A model generated the notes under the pieces. It ran no database searches. It had not been told where the DNA came from and saw nothing but the letters and a program-made list of their open reading frames with translations. 43,047 bases of DNA from an uncultured Clostridia bacterium (GTDB lineage: Bacteria > Bacillota > Clostridia > Christensenellales > Borkfalkiaceae). The position numbers were made by a program, and so were the translations under genes. Position 1 is the stretch's first letter, and each line of letters begins with the position of its first letter. Shown here one piece after another: positions 8,301 to 15,578 of the stretch. The stretch lies in assembly GCA_947629675.1 (NCBI GenBank), contig CANREM010000014.1:1-43047 (forward strand), given 5' to 3'.

Positions 8301-9701
8301 GTCCTTCCATTGGAATTGCTCCGAGGGTTTGATTTTCAGTTCATATTTGCCTACTTTTTTCGCAGTAATGGTATGTGTCTCATCGTCATACCAACCCGTG
8401 TCTCCGTCTTTTTCAACGGCGGAGATCTCTACAATGTCTGTATCTACGAGCTTCCATTTCACACCGTCGGGGGAGTAGGCCTTTGTTTCATTCTTCCAAC
8501 TATCTTTATCGAGTATCGCTTTGCGCGCGGCAGCAGACAGATTGAAGTGAAGCGCAGGGCGCACCCCGCAGCTGCCCTTGTCAATATTGGCATTGTTCAC
8601 AACAAGCTGGTCGCGATTGCCGGAAGCGTTGAGCAGGTACGCGCGCTGCGCGTCATAGGCACCGCCGGAGCGGAGCCAACAACGGCCAAGCCCGACGCCG
8701 CTGTTAGCACTTCGAAGTGCTGCGTCGGTATCCCACATGCCGTCGCCGACAAAATCAGGTCCGCTACCGTAGACGTCTTTTACGGTATCATTGGATATGC
8801 CCGTTTCCGTCAGAGAAGGAAGCCAAAGGTAGTCATCTTTCCACACATCGTATGCCGTTTCGCTGGTTCCCTTACTGCTGTAGTCCATACTTCCATACCA
8901 CATGCCACCACTCGGCGCACTGTATGCGTCGTTTGGGAGAAAATAATAGGTCGCGGCATATCCGTAAAATGACTTCATCGTTCCCTCATCGAATTCCGTC
9001 TCCTGATACCCCACTTCGGAGGGCTTGGCAAGGTACTCCGTCAAGCTGTTCGGCACACTTTCCATCGTAAAGCGGGCGTATTTGTTTCCGCTGTCCTGGC
9101 TGTGTTCTGTCAGGTCCACCGTCGGGCCGCCGCCGATGATTTTGGTATACTTCCCGCCCGCGTTCAAAGTCTCCACGCGAATCTTGCTCGTGGAATACAT
9201 GTTCGAGGGATACTCCTTGTCGGTGCTTTTGTCGGACCAAAAGCCCGAATAGATTGCGGTGTCACCCGCCGTAAGCGTGTCTGAGGAGTGCCACAAGTCG
9301 AGGATGATATCGCCCTCTTTGGTGTCTTTGCCGCCGTTTTTCGCCGTTGTAAGATAGACCGCATCCCACTTCATCCCGCCGAAATACACCGAAACGTTTT
9401 TTCCGCCGTTCGCCGTGCGAAAGCCATCGGAAGTAGTTGTTGCTTCCGCCGCCTTTTCCAGGGCATCATACGACCGCTTGCCCATGAGAGCCTCGATGAG
9501 GTCCATCAGGTTGGTGCTGTCAAACGATTGGGCATCATCGTCGTAAATCTCATCCACGGTAACCCACGCCGTCGTGCTTCGCTCCGCACGCGCCATGACT
9601 CCGCCCGACGACGTCAAAGCGGTTGCGGCCGTGGCAACGCCAAGGGTTGCGCAGAGCAGGACCGTCGAAACGGTCAGAATTTTGTGCTTTTTTCTTTCCA
9701 T
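5391..9701 (-). CDS. Large surface-exposed protein with DUF6273-like and repeated MBG-like domains
   Basis: With the start at 9701 (GGAGG seven bases upstream) the product has 1436 residues. Residues 1-40 are a signal peptide (MERKKHK, hydrophobic core, ATAATA). Residues about 95-395 resemble DUF6273: a tryptophan-rich region with WLRSGG and the typical CGVRPALHFNL. Residues about 840-1330 hold repeated Ig-like modules of the MBG type (ITYGDEPS..., YTYTGS, NAGxY/DVGEY motifs). A single helix near residues 1394-1416 with a Lys/Asn-rich tail anchors it in the membrane. It is probably displayed outside the cell for binding or adhesion. An upstream extension of the reading frame (to 9932) is in fact the structured leader and is not likely translated. 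Confidence 0.85.
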   Translation of the reverse strand: MERKKHKILTVSTVLLCATLGVATAATALTSSGGVMARAERSTTAWVTVDEIYDDDAQSFDSTNLMDLIEALMGKRSYDALEKAAEATTTSDGFRTANGGKNVSVYFGGMKWDAVYLTTAKNGGKDTKEGDIILDLWHSSDTLTAGDTAIYSGFWSDKSTDKEYPSNMYSTSKIRVETLNAGGKYTKIIGGGPTVDLTEHSQDSGNKYARFTMESVPNSLTEYLAKPSEVGYQETEFDEGTMKSFYGYAATYYFLPNDAYSAPSGGMWYGSMDYSSKGTSETAYDVWKDDYLWLPSLTETGISNDTVKDVYGSGPDFVGDGMWDTDAALRSANSGVGLGRCWLRSGGAYDAQRAYLLNASGNRDQLVVNNANIDKGSCGVRPALHFNLSAAARKAILDKDSWKNETKAYSPDGVKWKLVDTDIVEISAVEKDGDTGWYDDETHTITAKKVGKYELKIKPSEQFQWKDGTVDEITVTYTVVPADMTVTFNNNGVGVFNNGRLEQKREFVYSLGMEPIALKLPDPTDEKFPINWKDVAWYSETISKLKIQYIVQKYEEAEYDEDTIKNYLNDLKDERQTEEWQDYDKLTDKTAQEPMYYVVYFKAVDIEGNHNTCYDYFVIHIVAEKLKITLTEAAIEGFAKGVEYGDVAHTKDAFEKDILGGIQKIIGQLDIDKTKEFKDNIENFTFYLRKDNSIQDGIVQDDGDIYTVEEGGIHLYEDNSSSSVVDNLPLGTYHLYVVAKDKDASKHLTFEWEGGRPSFKVSERRVKVTLTFEKGATYGDAHKSWVTATASRAEGADGAWYAQNEAEGDDDLQILGLSYTLQESDSAPNKTTPAGTHNVLPTWTNENYAVQFADEHGGMAFEYTIAKAPLTVTVKNKIITYGDEPSNDGVTYSGFVNGENESVLSGELTFDYGSYEAFKDVGEYVIMPSGLSSDNNYDFDYKEGTLTVRTKEINAKWSEKSYTYTGSVFTELPTATAAGIGSDGTFTLLVALSNSAQTFMNAGAYAFKATLDSANPKAKNYTLNENTKARAYIVEKQTVTAPTVASKVYNGAPQKADFDGSALYRVSENDGGTNAGDYPVKLALTDANNYKWTGSEAADIVLTFSITKALLTTPALGETFTYTGSDRKAEIEEAFHYDSARMHVAFYADAAASDDSLDEIINAGAYYARFTLTDPDNYSWGQTADMVVTFTVAKRKVTPTLTAADIDATYGDSGEALHPVPKGVPQGYEVSYLYTYEGIDGTQYARSENAPVNAGKYRVTVTAIYAGGANDEPFTVSATAELTIAARKLTFSLDAEGGAGGLINTVFKDEDGNAVALAVSDYSFAYTFDGAAVEEFAQAGEYTVTVTLKGAAAANNTLINNTAVYTLTQDISGDDGPGSGEETPGAEEKEDDLDFGMVLILMSVAIVLLVIVLGLAIWKKNSEKNSNKNTKVKEKK

Positions 9702-9741
9702 CGAACTTCCTCCGAATAATTTTTGCGGGCATTTTATGGGC

Positions 9742-9897
9742 AAAAAATAAGGACGCCCCACATGGGGACGCCCGCTAAGAAGTATCCCGATGTGTTGCGC
9801 CACAACTTTTTCGCATGAAACGAGATATACGGAAAAAGAGGATACAACTTGCCTTAGTTGTAGCCATATATCTCGCTCAATATTCAGTTGTGGCGCA
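9742..9897 (-). promoter_or_regulatory. Structured leader, candidate riboswitch with terminator (copy 1)
   Basis: Read on the minus strand, the leader begins about seven bases after the promoter. A 12-bp closing stem P1 (TGCGCCACAACT 9897-9886 with AGTTGTGGCGCA 9807-9796) encloses a second stem (GAGATATA/TATATCTC) and an inner hairpin TACAACT/AGTTGTA. GTATCC at 9845-9840 is complementary to GGATAC at 9787-9782 just outside P1, a potential pseudoknot. An intrinsic terminator (9773-9751, then TTATTTTTT) follows. GCCCGC after the T tract can pair with GCGGGC at the terminator base, a possible antiterminator. A second copy precedes the gene at 34666. I do not recognise a known riboswitch class. 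Confidence 0.7.
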
Positions 9898-9903
9898 GTT
9901 TTC

Positions 9904-9932
9904 ATTCTACCATACACAAAAAAGAATTGCAA
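9904..9932 (-). promoter_or_regulatory. Promoter of the surface-protein operon
   Basis: TTGCAA, 17 bases, TAGAAT on the minus strand. The bases TGGTAGAATGAAAACTG around and after the -10 box are the same as at the second leader (34469-34485). Confidence 0.75.
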
Positions 9933-10344
9933 GCGGAATGCAACAAAAGGAGAAAAATTCTAAAGATTTGAAAAACGCCCCTCCTTGGGGAGGGGCAGCG
10001 AGCGGACGAAGCATATGCTTCGTCCGCTTGCTTGGATTTCGGACTTCGTATCGGGGGATCCTTCGAAGAAAGGCTACCGCGGACTGCGTAAAAACAGTTC
10101 GGCTCAGGATGATGCGGTTGCCTTACGGCTTTTTCGGGGCGAAGCCCCTCGTGCCGCGCTTAGTGAGCAATAGTGCGCGCGGAGCAGGATGACGCGATTT
10201 GCAGTCAAACCCTCATCAGTCACCTACGGTGACAGCTTCTCCCTTACAAAGGGAGAAGCCTTGCGGACATGGTATAGCCGTTTCTGCTCAGGATAACGCA
10301 ATTTGTAACAGCTTGTAACTTACAAAGGGAGAAGCCTTTCTCCT
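9933..10344. repeat. Gene-free repeat region after gpsA
   Basis: I see no gene in these 412 bases. They hold a CCCCTCC-TTGG-GGAGGGG hairpin near 9978, a perfect 28-base palindrome at 10001-10028, a dispersed repeat resembling the one at 11364-11520 (pieces such as CTCAGGATGATGCG and GAGCAGGATGACGCG), and the two-hairpin repeat at 10207-10262 with a truncated second copy to about 10335. Confidence 0.7.
10207..10262. repeat. Dispersed two-hairpin repeat
   Basis: CCCTCATCAGTCACC-TAC-GGTGACAGCTT is followed by a TCTCCCTT/AAGGGAGA hairpin and AGCC. The same module, with changes in the second hairpin, occurs at 21620-21678 and 23732-23785. Confidence 0.75.
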
Positions 10345-11319
10345 TTATTCCTCCCATTCGGAGACGGTGGGACGGGAGAAGAGGGTGGCGATGGCTTTGC
10401 GGCAACGCGTTTCGCCGTCCCCTTCGCCGAAGCAGACGGAACAGACGGCGTCGGTGATGGGAAGTTCCACATTGTACTTTTCGCCGAGGAACTTCATCGC
10501 CTTCGAGGTCATCACGCCCTCGGCAAGCTTTGTAAACGTCTCCCCCTTCGCCACGCTCTCGCCATAGGCACGGTTGTGGGAATAGGGCGAAAACAGGGTG
10601 GTCTCGTAGTCGCCGAGATGCGCAAGTCCGTATGCGGAAAGCGGGTTGCCCCCCATCGCCTTGATGAGACGGGAAACCTCCCTTGCCCCCCTTGCCATGA
10701 GCGGTCCCTTGAGAGGCGGGCAGAGGACATCCAATGCGCCTGCGGCGATACCCATCACATTCTTTGCCGCCGCGCCGATCTCGGTGCCGATGAGGTCCTC
10801 CCCATAGTAAAAGCGGATGAGGTCGGAGCCGAAAGCATCCGCAAGACTGCGCTTTAAGCTCTCGCTCTCGGAGTCGATCACCATGCAGTTGGGGATCCCC
10901 TTCACAAAGCTCTGAATGTGCCCGGGGCCAACCCAGACTGCGATCTTGTCCGGTGCAACACCGCTTTCGACCATGATCTCGGAGAGGCGTTTCCCCGTGT
11001 GATCCTCGATGCCCTTCATGCAGAGGACGAACACCTTGTCCTTTACATGATAGTGCATGACCTTCTTCATGAAGCCGCGCAGCCCCTGCGAGGAGATGGA
11101 GATGACGATGACCTCGGCGGACTTCACCGCCTTTGCAAGGTCGCAGGTGAGGCGGATGTTCTCGTCGAGGACGACATATTCGTTGCGGCCCGTCTGCTTT
11201 AAGATTTGATAGGAAAAGTCCTCTTCGGGGCCCCAGCTCGTGACCTCAAAGCCGCGGCGGGCAAGATACCATGCGATAAACGATCCCCAACGGCCGCAGC
11301 CGAGAACGGATATTTTCAT
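10345..11319 (-). CDS. gpsA: Glycerol-3-phosphate dehydrogenase [NAD(P)+]
   Basis: The enzyme reduces dihydroxyacetone phosphate to sn-glycerol 3-phosphate for phospholipid synthesis in the cytoplasm. The 324-residue product (start at 11319, AAGGAG three bases clear of the ATG) has the nucleotide-binding GCGRWGS at residues 7-13, WVGPGHIQSF, the catalytic-helix EIGAAAKNVMGIAAG and the GLAHLGDYETTLFSPYSHNRAYGES block of GpsA. It is slightly divergent from textbook GpsA (GPGH in place of GPSFA), but the whole length matches. It follows recR after a 214-base gap filled by a dispersed repeat, so cotranscription is uncertain. Confidence 0.88.
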   Translation of the reverse strand: MKISVLGCGRWGSFIAWYLARRGFEVTSWGPEEDFSYQILKQTGRNEYVVLDENIRLTCDLAKAVKSAEVIVISISSQGLRGFMKKVMHYHVKDKVFVLCMKGIEDHTGKRLSEIMVESGVAPDKIAVWVGPGHIQSFVKGIPNCMVIDSESESLKRSLADAFGSDLIRFYYGEDLIGTEIGAAAKNVMGIAAGALDVLCPPLKGPLMARGAREVSRLIKAMGGNPLSAYGLAHLGDYETTLFSPYSHNRAYGESVAKGETFTKLAEGVMTSKAMKFLGEKYNVELPITDAVCSVCFGEGDGETRCRKAIATLFSRPTVSEWEE

Positions 11320-11363
11320 AAAGTCTCCTTGTGGTGTTTTATAGTTCTTTGCGCTCGATGAGG

Positions 11364-11520
11364 GAATGGTCCGCTCATCCTGAGGCAACCAAGCATTTCG
11401 CAGTCCATGAGGGTTGATCTCCGAAGGATCCCCTGAATGAAAGTGCGGACTTCGTACTTCGGGATTCTTCGGAGAAAAGCTTTTGCGATTTCATTGCACG
11501 TTATCGGCTCAGAATGACGC
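11364..11520. repeat. Dispersed intergenic repeat
   Basis: Between gpsA and recR lie imperfectly inverted pieces (GCTCATCCTGAGG ... CGAAGGATCCCCTGAATGAA ... CTTCGGGATTCTTCGG ... GCTCAGAATGACGCG). The same motifs occur at 10040-10197. The type resembles the TCATCCTGAG-type dispersed palindromes common in some bacteria. Confidence 0.55.
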
Positions 11521-11533
11521 GTTTACCTCTTAT

Positions 11534-12127
11534 TTACAGCTCTTTGCGCTCGATGAGGGCGCGGGCGAGGGTGACCTCGTCCGCATATTCGAGTTCGCTC
11601 CCGATGGGCACGCCGTGCGCAATTCGCGTGACGGTGACCCCCATGGGCTTCAAAAGTTTCGCGATATACATCGCCGTCGCCTCTCCCTCGACGTCGGGGT
11701 TGGTCGCCATGATGACTTCCTTCACCTCCCCCTTTGCAACACGTTCTAACAGCTGCTTGATGCGGATATCGTTTGGACCGACGCCGTTCATGGGGTCGAT
11801 GACGCCGTGGAGGACGTGATATACTCCCTTGTATTCATGCAGCTTCTCGAGGGCGATGACGTCCTTCGGCTCCTTGACGACGCAGATCTGCGAGCTGTCC
11901 CTCGTCTTGCAGACCTCGCAGATATCCTCTTCGGTGAAGTTTCCGCAGATCTTGCAGAAGCGCACGCGGCGTTTGACGTCGATGATGGCCTCCGCAAAGG
12001 TGCGTGCCTCCCCCTCGGACATCGAGATGACGCGGTAGGCGTAGCGTTGGGCCGTCTTTTTGCCGACGCCGGGAAGTTTAGAGAACTCATTCATGAGCCT
12101 GCCGATTGGTTCGATAAAGACTTCCAC
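11534..12127 (-). CDS. recR: Recombination mediator RecR
   Basis: RecR works with RecF and RecO to load RecA at gaps. The 197-residue product has the helix-hairpin-helix region [16 protein letters not shown], a four-cysteine zinc finger ([16 protein letters not shown]), a TOPRIM domain ([36 protein letters not shown]) and the C-terminal [23 protein letters not shown] chose the GTG at 12127: it lies one base after the ybaB stop, has GGAGG upstream, and gives the usual RecR length. An in-frame ATG 11 codons later is the alternative. The dnaX-ybaB-recR order is widely conserved. Confidence 0.95.
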   Translation of the reverse strand: MEVFIEPIGRLMNEFSKLPGVGKKTAQRYAYRVISMSEGEARTFAEAIIDVKRRVRFCKICGNFTEEDICEVCKTRDSSQICVVKEPKDVIALEKLHEYKGVYHVLHGVIDPMNGVGPNDIRIKQLLERVAKGEVKEVIMATNPDVEGEATAMYIAKLLKPMGVTVTRIAHGVPIGSELEYADEVTLARALIERKEL

Positions 12128-12128
12128 T

Positions 12129-12479
12129 TCAGAAAAGTCCTCCCATACCGCCCATGCCGCCGAGGCCGGCGAATTTGCCCATCTTCTCCTCGTAGACGGC
12201 GTCTGCCTTCTTATAGCCGTCGCGGATGGCCGCAAGGATGAGGTCCTCGAGCATCTCCACATCTTCGGGATCCACAACGCTCTCATCGATCTCGATCCCG
12301 TCGATGATCTTCTTTGCATTCATATAGACGACGACCGCCTCGCCGCCCGCAGTGCCGACGATCTCCCACTCGTCGAGGAGCTTCTCGGTCGCCTGCATTT
12401 CCTCTTGCATCTTCTGCGCTTGCTTCATGAGATTCTGCATGTTGCCGCCCCCCATGGAGCCGCCTCTGCCATATGACAT
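12129..12479 (-). CDS. ybaB: YbaB/EbfC family nucleoid-associated protein
   Basis: YbaB proteins are small DNA-binding dimers. The 116-residue product has the family core [84 protein letters not shown] helix-strand layout, split here only for reference to residues about 12-100. The C-terminus is glycine/methionine-rich ([14 protein letters not shown]). AAGGAG precedes the ATG at 12479. It lies between dnaX and recR as in many bacteria, and its stop almost touches the recR start. Confidence 0.93.
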   Translation of the reverse strand: MSYGRGGSMGGGNMQNLMKQAQKMQEEMQATEKLLDEWEIVGTAGGEAVVVYMNAKKIIDGIEIDESVVDPEDVEMLEDLILAAIRDGYKKADAVYEEKMGKFAGLGGMGGMGGLF

Positions 12480-12525
12480 AACTATCTCCTTTTTTCTCTC
12501 CCGCAACGGGAGAGAATGCTCACAA

Positions 12526-14262
12526 TTATTTGATTTCGATGGGGTAATCCCCGAAGTCGTTTTTAAGTTCCTCGACGGAATTCTTTAAGGCGGGCTTTGC
12601 GCCCTGTTTCCGCACTTCGAAGGAGGTAATGCCGATCTGGGCAAAGATCTCCTCCATCGCCTTCCTGTGGTCCTCGCGGCGGAGGGCCGTTGCGATCGTA
12701 TCCGACTCCGTGGTGAGAACGAGCGTCTCCCCCTCAAAGGCCGCCAAAAGGTCGGAACACATCGTGAAGAGAACCCCGCTCCTCGGCATCTTGCGGAGGG
12801 TGCGCATGAATTTTCCGAAGGCAACTTCCGCAGTCATCTCACCGGGCACGATCGGCTGAACAGCCTGAGGCGCGGGTGCGGGAGCGGGAACTTCCTCTCT
12901 TCTTTCCTCCTGAGGCTGAAGAGTGTTCTGCCTGATAGGTTTTTCCGTCTCTTCCCTCTTCTTGCTGCGCGGCGCAGGCTCGTCGGAGAAATACGCCTCT
13001 TCGAAGATCGGCTCCTCCTCGGGGAAAGAAAAGTCGTCCTCGGGTGGCGTCTCCTTTGTCGGAGCAGGCGTTTCTGTATGCAAGACCTCAGACATGGGTA
13101 TGGCAGACGCTGCCGAGACGCCTTGTTTCAGCTCCTCCTCCAAATGATTGATCCGCACAATGAGGGCCTCGCTGTCCGCATCGCTCTCGGGATGAGAGGC
13201 GCGAAGAATGGCTGTCTCCAAAGAGATCCGCGGTGAAGAGACAAAGCGCAGTTCGCTCTCTGTTTTTATGAGGATCTCCGTCGCACGCAATACCGCCCTG
13301 CCGTCCGCTCTTTCCGCGATGCTTTTCACTTCCGCAAAGAGTTCCTTGGGGAGGGAGAGGAGCTTTTCCGCATTCTTGCAGGTCTTGGCGACGGTGATAC
13401 GACTCAAAAGTTGCAGGATGTCCTTCAAGAGGACCCCCACCGACTTGCCCTCTGCAAGCACGCGTTCGACGCATCCGATCGCGGTCTCGAGATCGAAGGT
13501 GAGCATGGCGGAGACGAGCTTTGCCGTCTCATGGAAGTCCGCCGCGCCCAATACGGCGCAAACGGCGTTGTAGGTGAGTTTGTCCGAATAAACGATGCAT
13601 GCCTCGGCGATGGAGAGCATGTCGCGGTCGCTTCCCGCCCCCGCCCGCGCGATGGCGGCGACGGCCTCCTCCTCATACGGCTTTCCGATCTCCTCTAAAA
13701 TGGACCTTAAGTGCTTTTCGAGGTCCTCCTCGGGAATGAGTTTGAAATCCAGACGCATACAGCGGGAGAGGATGGTCGCGGGGATCTTCTGCGGTTCGGT
13801 CGTCGCGAGGATGAAAATGGCGTGTGCCGGCGGCTCCTCGAGCGTTTTCAAAAGGGCGTTGAAGGCGGCATCGGTGAGCATGTGGACTTCGTCCACGATG
13901 TAGACTTTATATTTGCCCGTGACGGGGGGATATTGCACTTTTTCGCGGAGATCCCTCATCTCGGCAACGCCGTTGTTGGAGGCGGCGTCAATTTCCGAGA
14001 TATCCAAAGAACCCTCCTGAAGGGCGCGGCAGGTCGGACACTGTCCGCAGGGCGAACCGTCCTTCGGATGTTCACAGTTGACGGCGCGCGCAAAGATACG
14101 GGCGATCGTCGTCTTACCCGTTCCGCGCGGGCCGGTGAAGAGATAGGCATGGCCGATGGAATTCCCCTCGATCTGATTCTTGAGGATACGGACGATGTGT
14201 TCCTGCCGCACCATCTTGTCGAAGGAGTCGGGGCGGAATCTTCTGTAGAGGGAGAGATGCAT
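12526..14262 (-). CDS. dnaX: DNA polymerase III subunit gamma/tau
   Basis: This is the clamp-loader ATPase that loads the sliding clamp on DNA. The 578-residue protein has Walker A GPRGTGKT at residues 44-51, zinc-binding cysteines at about 63, 72, 75 and 78, Walker B VYIVDEVH at 120-127, and ATTEPQKIPATILSRC. The AAA+ and collar region ends near residue 360. A Glu/Pro-rich linker (about 390-470) and a C-terminal domain (about 480-578) resembling tau domain V follow. AAGGAG before the ATG overlaps the stop region of the upstream membrane-protein gene, so translation is probably coupled. No slippery A-run for a programmed frameshift was noticed. Confidence 0.96.
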   Translation of the reverse strand: MHLSLYRRFRPDSFDKMVRQEHIVRILKNQIEGNSIGHAYLFTGPRGTGKTTIARIFARAVNCEHPKDGSPCGQCPTCRALQEGSLDISEIDAASNNGVAEMRDLREKVQYPPVTGKYKVYIVDEVHMLTDAAFNALLKTLEEPPAHAIFILATTEPQKIPATILSRCMRLDFKLIPEEDLEKHLRSILEEIGKPYEEEAVAAIARAGAGSDRDMLSIAEACIVYSDKLTYNAVCAVLGAADFHETAKLVSAMLTFDLETAIGCVERVLAEGKSVGVLLKDILQLLSRITVAKTCKNAEKLLSLPKELFAEVKSIAERADGRAVLRATEILIKTESELRFVSSPRISLETAILRASHPESDADSEALIVRINHLEEELKQGVSAASAIPMSEVLHTETPAPTKETPPEDDFSFPEEEPIFEEAYFSDEPAPRSKKREETEKPIRQNTLQPQEERREEVPAPAPAPQAVQPIVPGEMTAEVAFGKFMRTLRKMPRSGVLFTMCSDLLAAFEGETLVLTTESDTIATALRREDHRKAMEEIFAQIGITSFEVRKQGAKPALKNSVEELKNDFGDYPIEIK

Positions 14263-14270
14263 AGAACTCC

Positions 14271-14978
14271 TTAAGGGGCGAAAAAGCCCGTCTTGAGATT
14301 TTTGGGAGCAGCCTTACGGTTGATCAAATAGGTGATGAAGATCCAGAGCGAGAATATTCCCGCTACAATGATGTAATAGACGACATAGTACCACGGCGGC
14401 ATCGTGAAGTTCGGCGCGACGATCAGGATGACCGTTCCATCGATGATCTGCGAGAAGATCGCAACGCCCTCTTCGACGTGCAACGCATGACATATCTCCG
14501 TGTACGCGATAACGACCGCCAAAAAGCCGATCGTCCAAAGGATATCGAGGCGTCTGAAACGCACATGCCCCATCATCGCAAGTCCGCCGAGGAAAAGCAC
14601 TGCATGGTTCAACATGCCGAAAAACCGTCCGAATTCGGTGGGATCGCGTGCAAAGAAAGTATCCGGGATCGTGATCGCAGCGATCGCATAGACTAGACCG
14701 CAGAGAACAGCGAACTGAGAGACGACGACTTTGGCGGGGCGGAAGGGAAGGAGCGCGAAGACCCCGAATAGGAAGTAGCTGATCGCACTGATGTCCATGG
14801 GAAGCCTTTTCGTCGGGATATATTGGATACACTTGATGACAAGAAGCCACAATGCCACAAAATAGACGACGATATAGGAGAGCTTTCTGTTCTTATACGT
14901 TGCATAGGCTGCGAGGACCGCGAATGAGAACAGAAAGAACACCAATGCTTGCACATGGAAATGCTTTAACCCAAACAT
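14271..14978 (-). CDS. Polytopic membrane protein, YwaF/TMEM164-like
   Basis: The 235-residue protein has about six or seven hydrophobic segments. The segment IPTKRLPMDISAISYFLFGVFAL and a conserved-looking FGMLNHAVLFLGGL resemble the YwaF family of uncharacterised membrane proteins, in which a LPLHLCDIS-like motif is typical; here it is LPMDISAIS. I give this link moderate weight. It sits between sigH and dnaX, has AAGGAAAAG upstream, and its stop is inside the dnaX ribosome-binding site. Its biochemical role is unknown. Confidence 0.65.
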   Translation of the reverse strand: MFGLKHFHVQALVFFLFSFAVLAAYATYKNRKLSYIVVYFVALWLLVIKCIQYIPTKRLPMDISAISYFLFGVFALLPFRPAKVVVSQFAVLCGLVYAIAAITIPDTFFARDPTEFGRFFGMLNHAVLFLGGLAMMGHVRFRRLDILWTIGFLAVVIAYTEICHALHVEEGVAIFSQIIDGTVILIVAPNFTMPPWYYVVYYIIVAGIFSLWIFITYLINRKAAPKNLKTGFFAP

Positions 14979-15005
14979 ATATCTTTTCCTTATTGTAGAA
15001 TCGTA

Positions 15006-15578
15006 TCAGTAAAGAGATTCGGAAAGTTTCCGCTTTGCACGCATGAGAGCGTTGTCGACGCTCTTGATCTCTTTACCCGTGGCGGCCGAGATCTGCGCAT
15101 AACTCATGCCCTCGAGATACATCGAGACGACGCGGAATTCAAAGTCCGAGAGCGTTTTCATGAGCCTCAGACGGAACTCGTTCTCCGATTCGCCGTCAAG
15201 AAGCAGTTCTTCCGGCGTCGCTCCCTCGGAAATGCTCTCGGGATCCACCTCGCTCCTCTCCCCTTCCCCTTTGAAGCGGAATACCGTGCGAAGGTAGCTG
15301 TAGATCTTCCTCACGACGCAGACATATACAAAATTTTTGAAACTCTTGCCCGCAGAGGCATTATAGCCGCCGATGGCGAGATACAGCCCGATCATCCCCT
15401 CCTGCACGAGATCGTCCGTCTCGGCGAGGATGTTGAAGGCGAACTTGCGCGCAATGCGCCGAACGGTATCCTTATAGCGATCCATGAGTTCCTCTGCCGC
15501 CGCGGAGTCTCCCCTTTGGGCGCGGGTGACGAGTGCTTCGTCCCTCTCATTTTTGAGTTCTTGCACGGACCACCTCAT
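15006..15578 (-). CDS. sigH: RNA polymerase sigma factor, SigH type
   Basis: The 190-residue product resembles sigma-H of Bacillus and Clostridia. Region 2 is visible as DDLVQEGMIGLYLAIGGYNASAGKSFKNFVYVCVVRKIYSYLR and region 4 as VVSMYLEGMSYAQISAATGKEIKSVDNALMRAKRKL, split around an acidic linker. Sigma-H directs transition-state and early sporulation genes in relatives. Gene order mrnC-rlmB-sigH matches B. subtilis (mrnC-rlmB-yacP-sigH) with yacP missing. The ATG at 15578 lies inside the 3' end of rlmB (32-nt overlap); a GTG at 15566 behind AGGTGG is an alternative start. Function is not tested, and no other sporulation genes are visible. Confidence 0.85.
   Translation of the reverse strand: MRWSVQELKNERDEALVTRAQRGDSAAAEELMDRYKDTVRRIARKFAFNILAETDDLVQEGMIGLYLAIGGYNASAGKSFKNFVYVCVVRKIYSYLRTVFRFKGEGERSEVDPESISEGATPEELLLDGESENEFRLRLMKTLSDFEFRVVSMYLEGMSYAQISAATGKEIKSVDNALMRAKRKLSESLY

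Noticed and set aside
7560..8972. 470-residue plus-strand frame opposite the giant surface protein
   Set aside because: It is a shadow of a real gene: no ribosome-binding site, no domain, and the minus-strand frame has clear signal peptide, domains and anchor.
9702..9932. N-terminal extension of the giant protein to 9932
   Set aside because: It would translate the leader and terminator; a strong ribosome-binding site and signal peptide begin at 9701.
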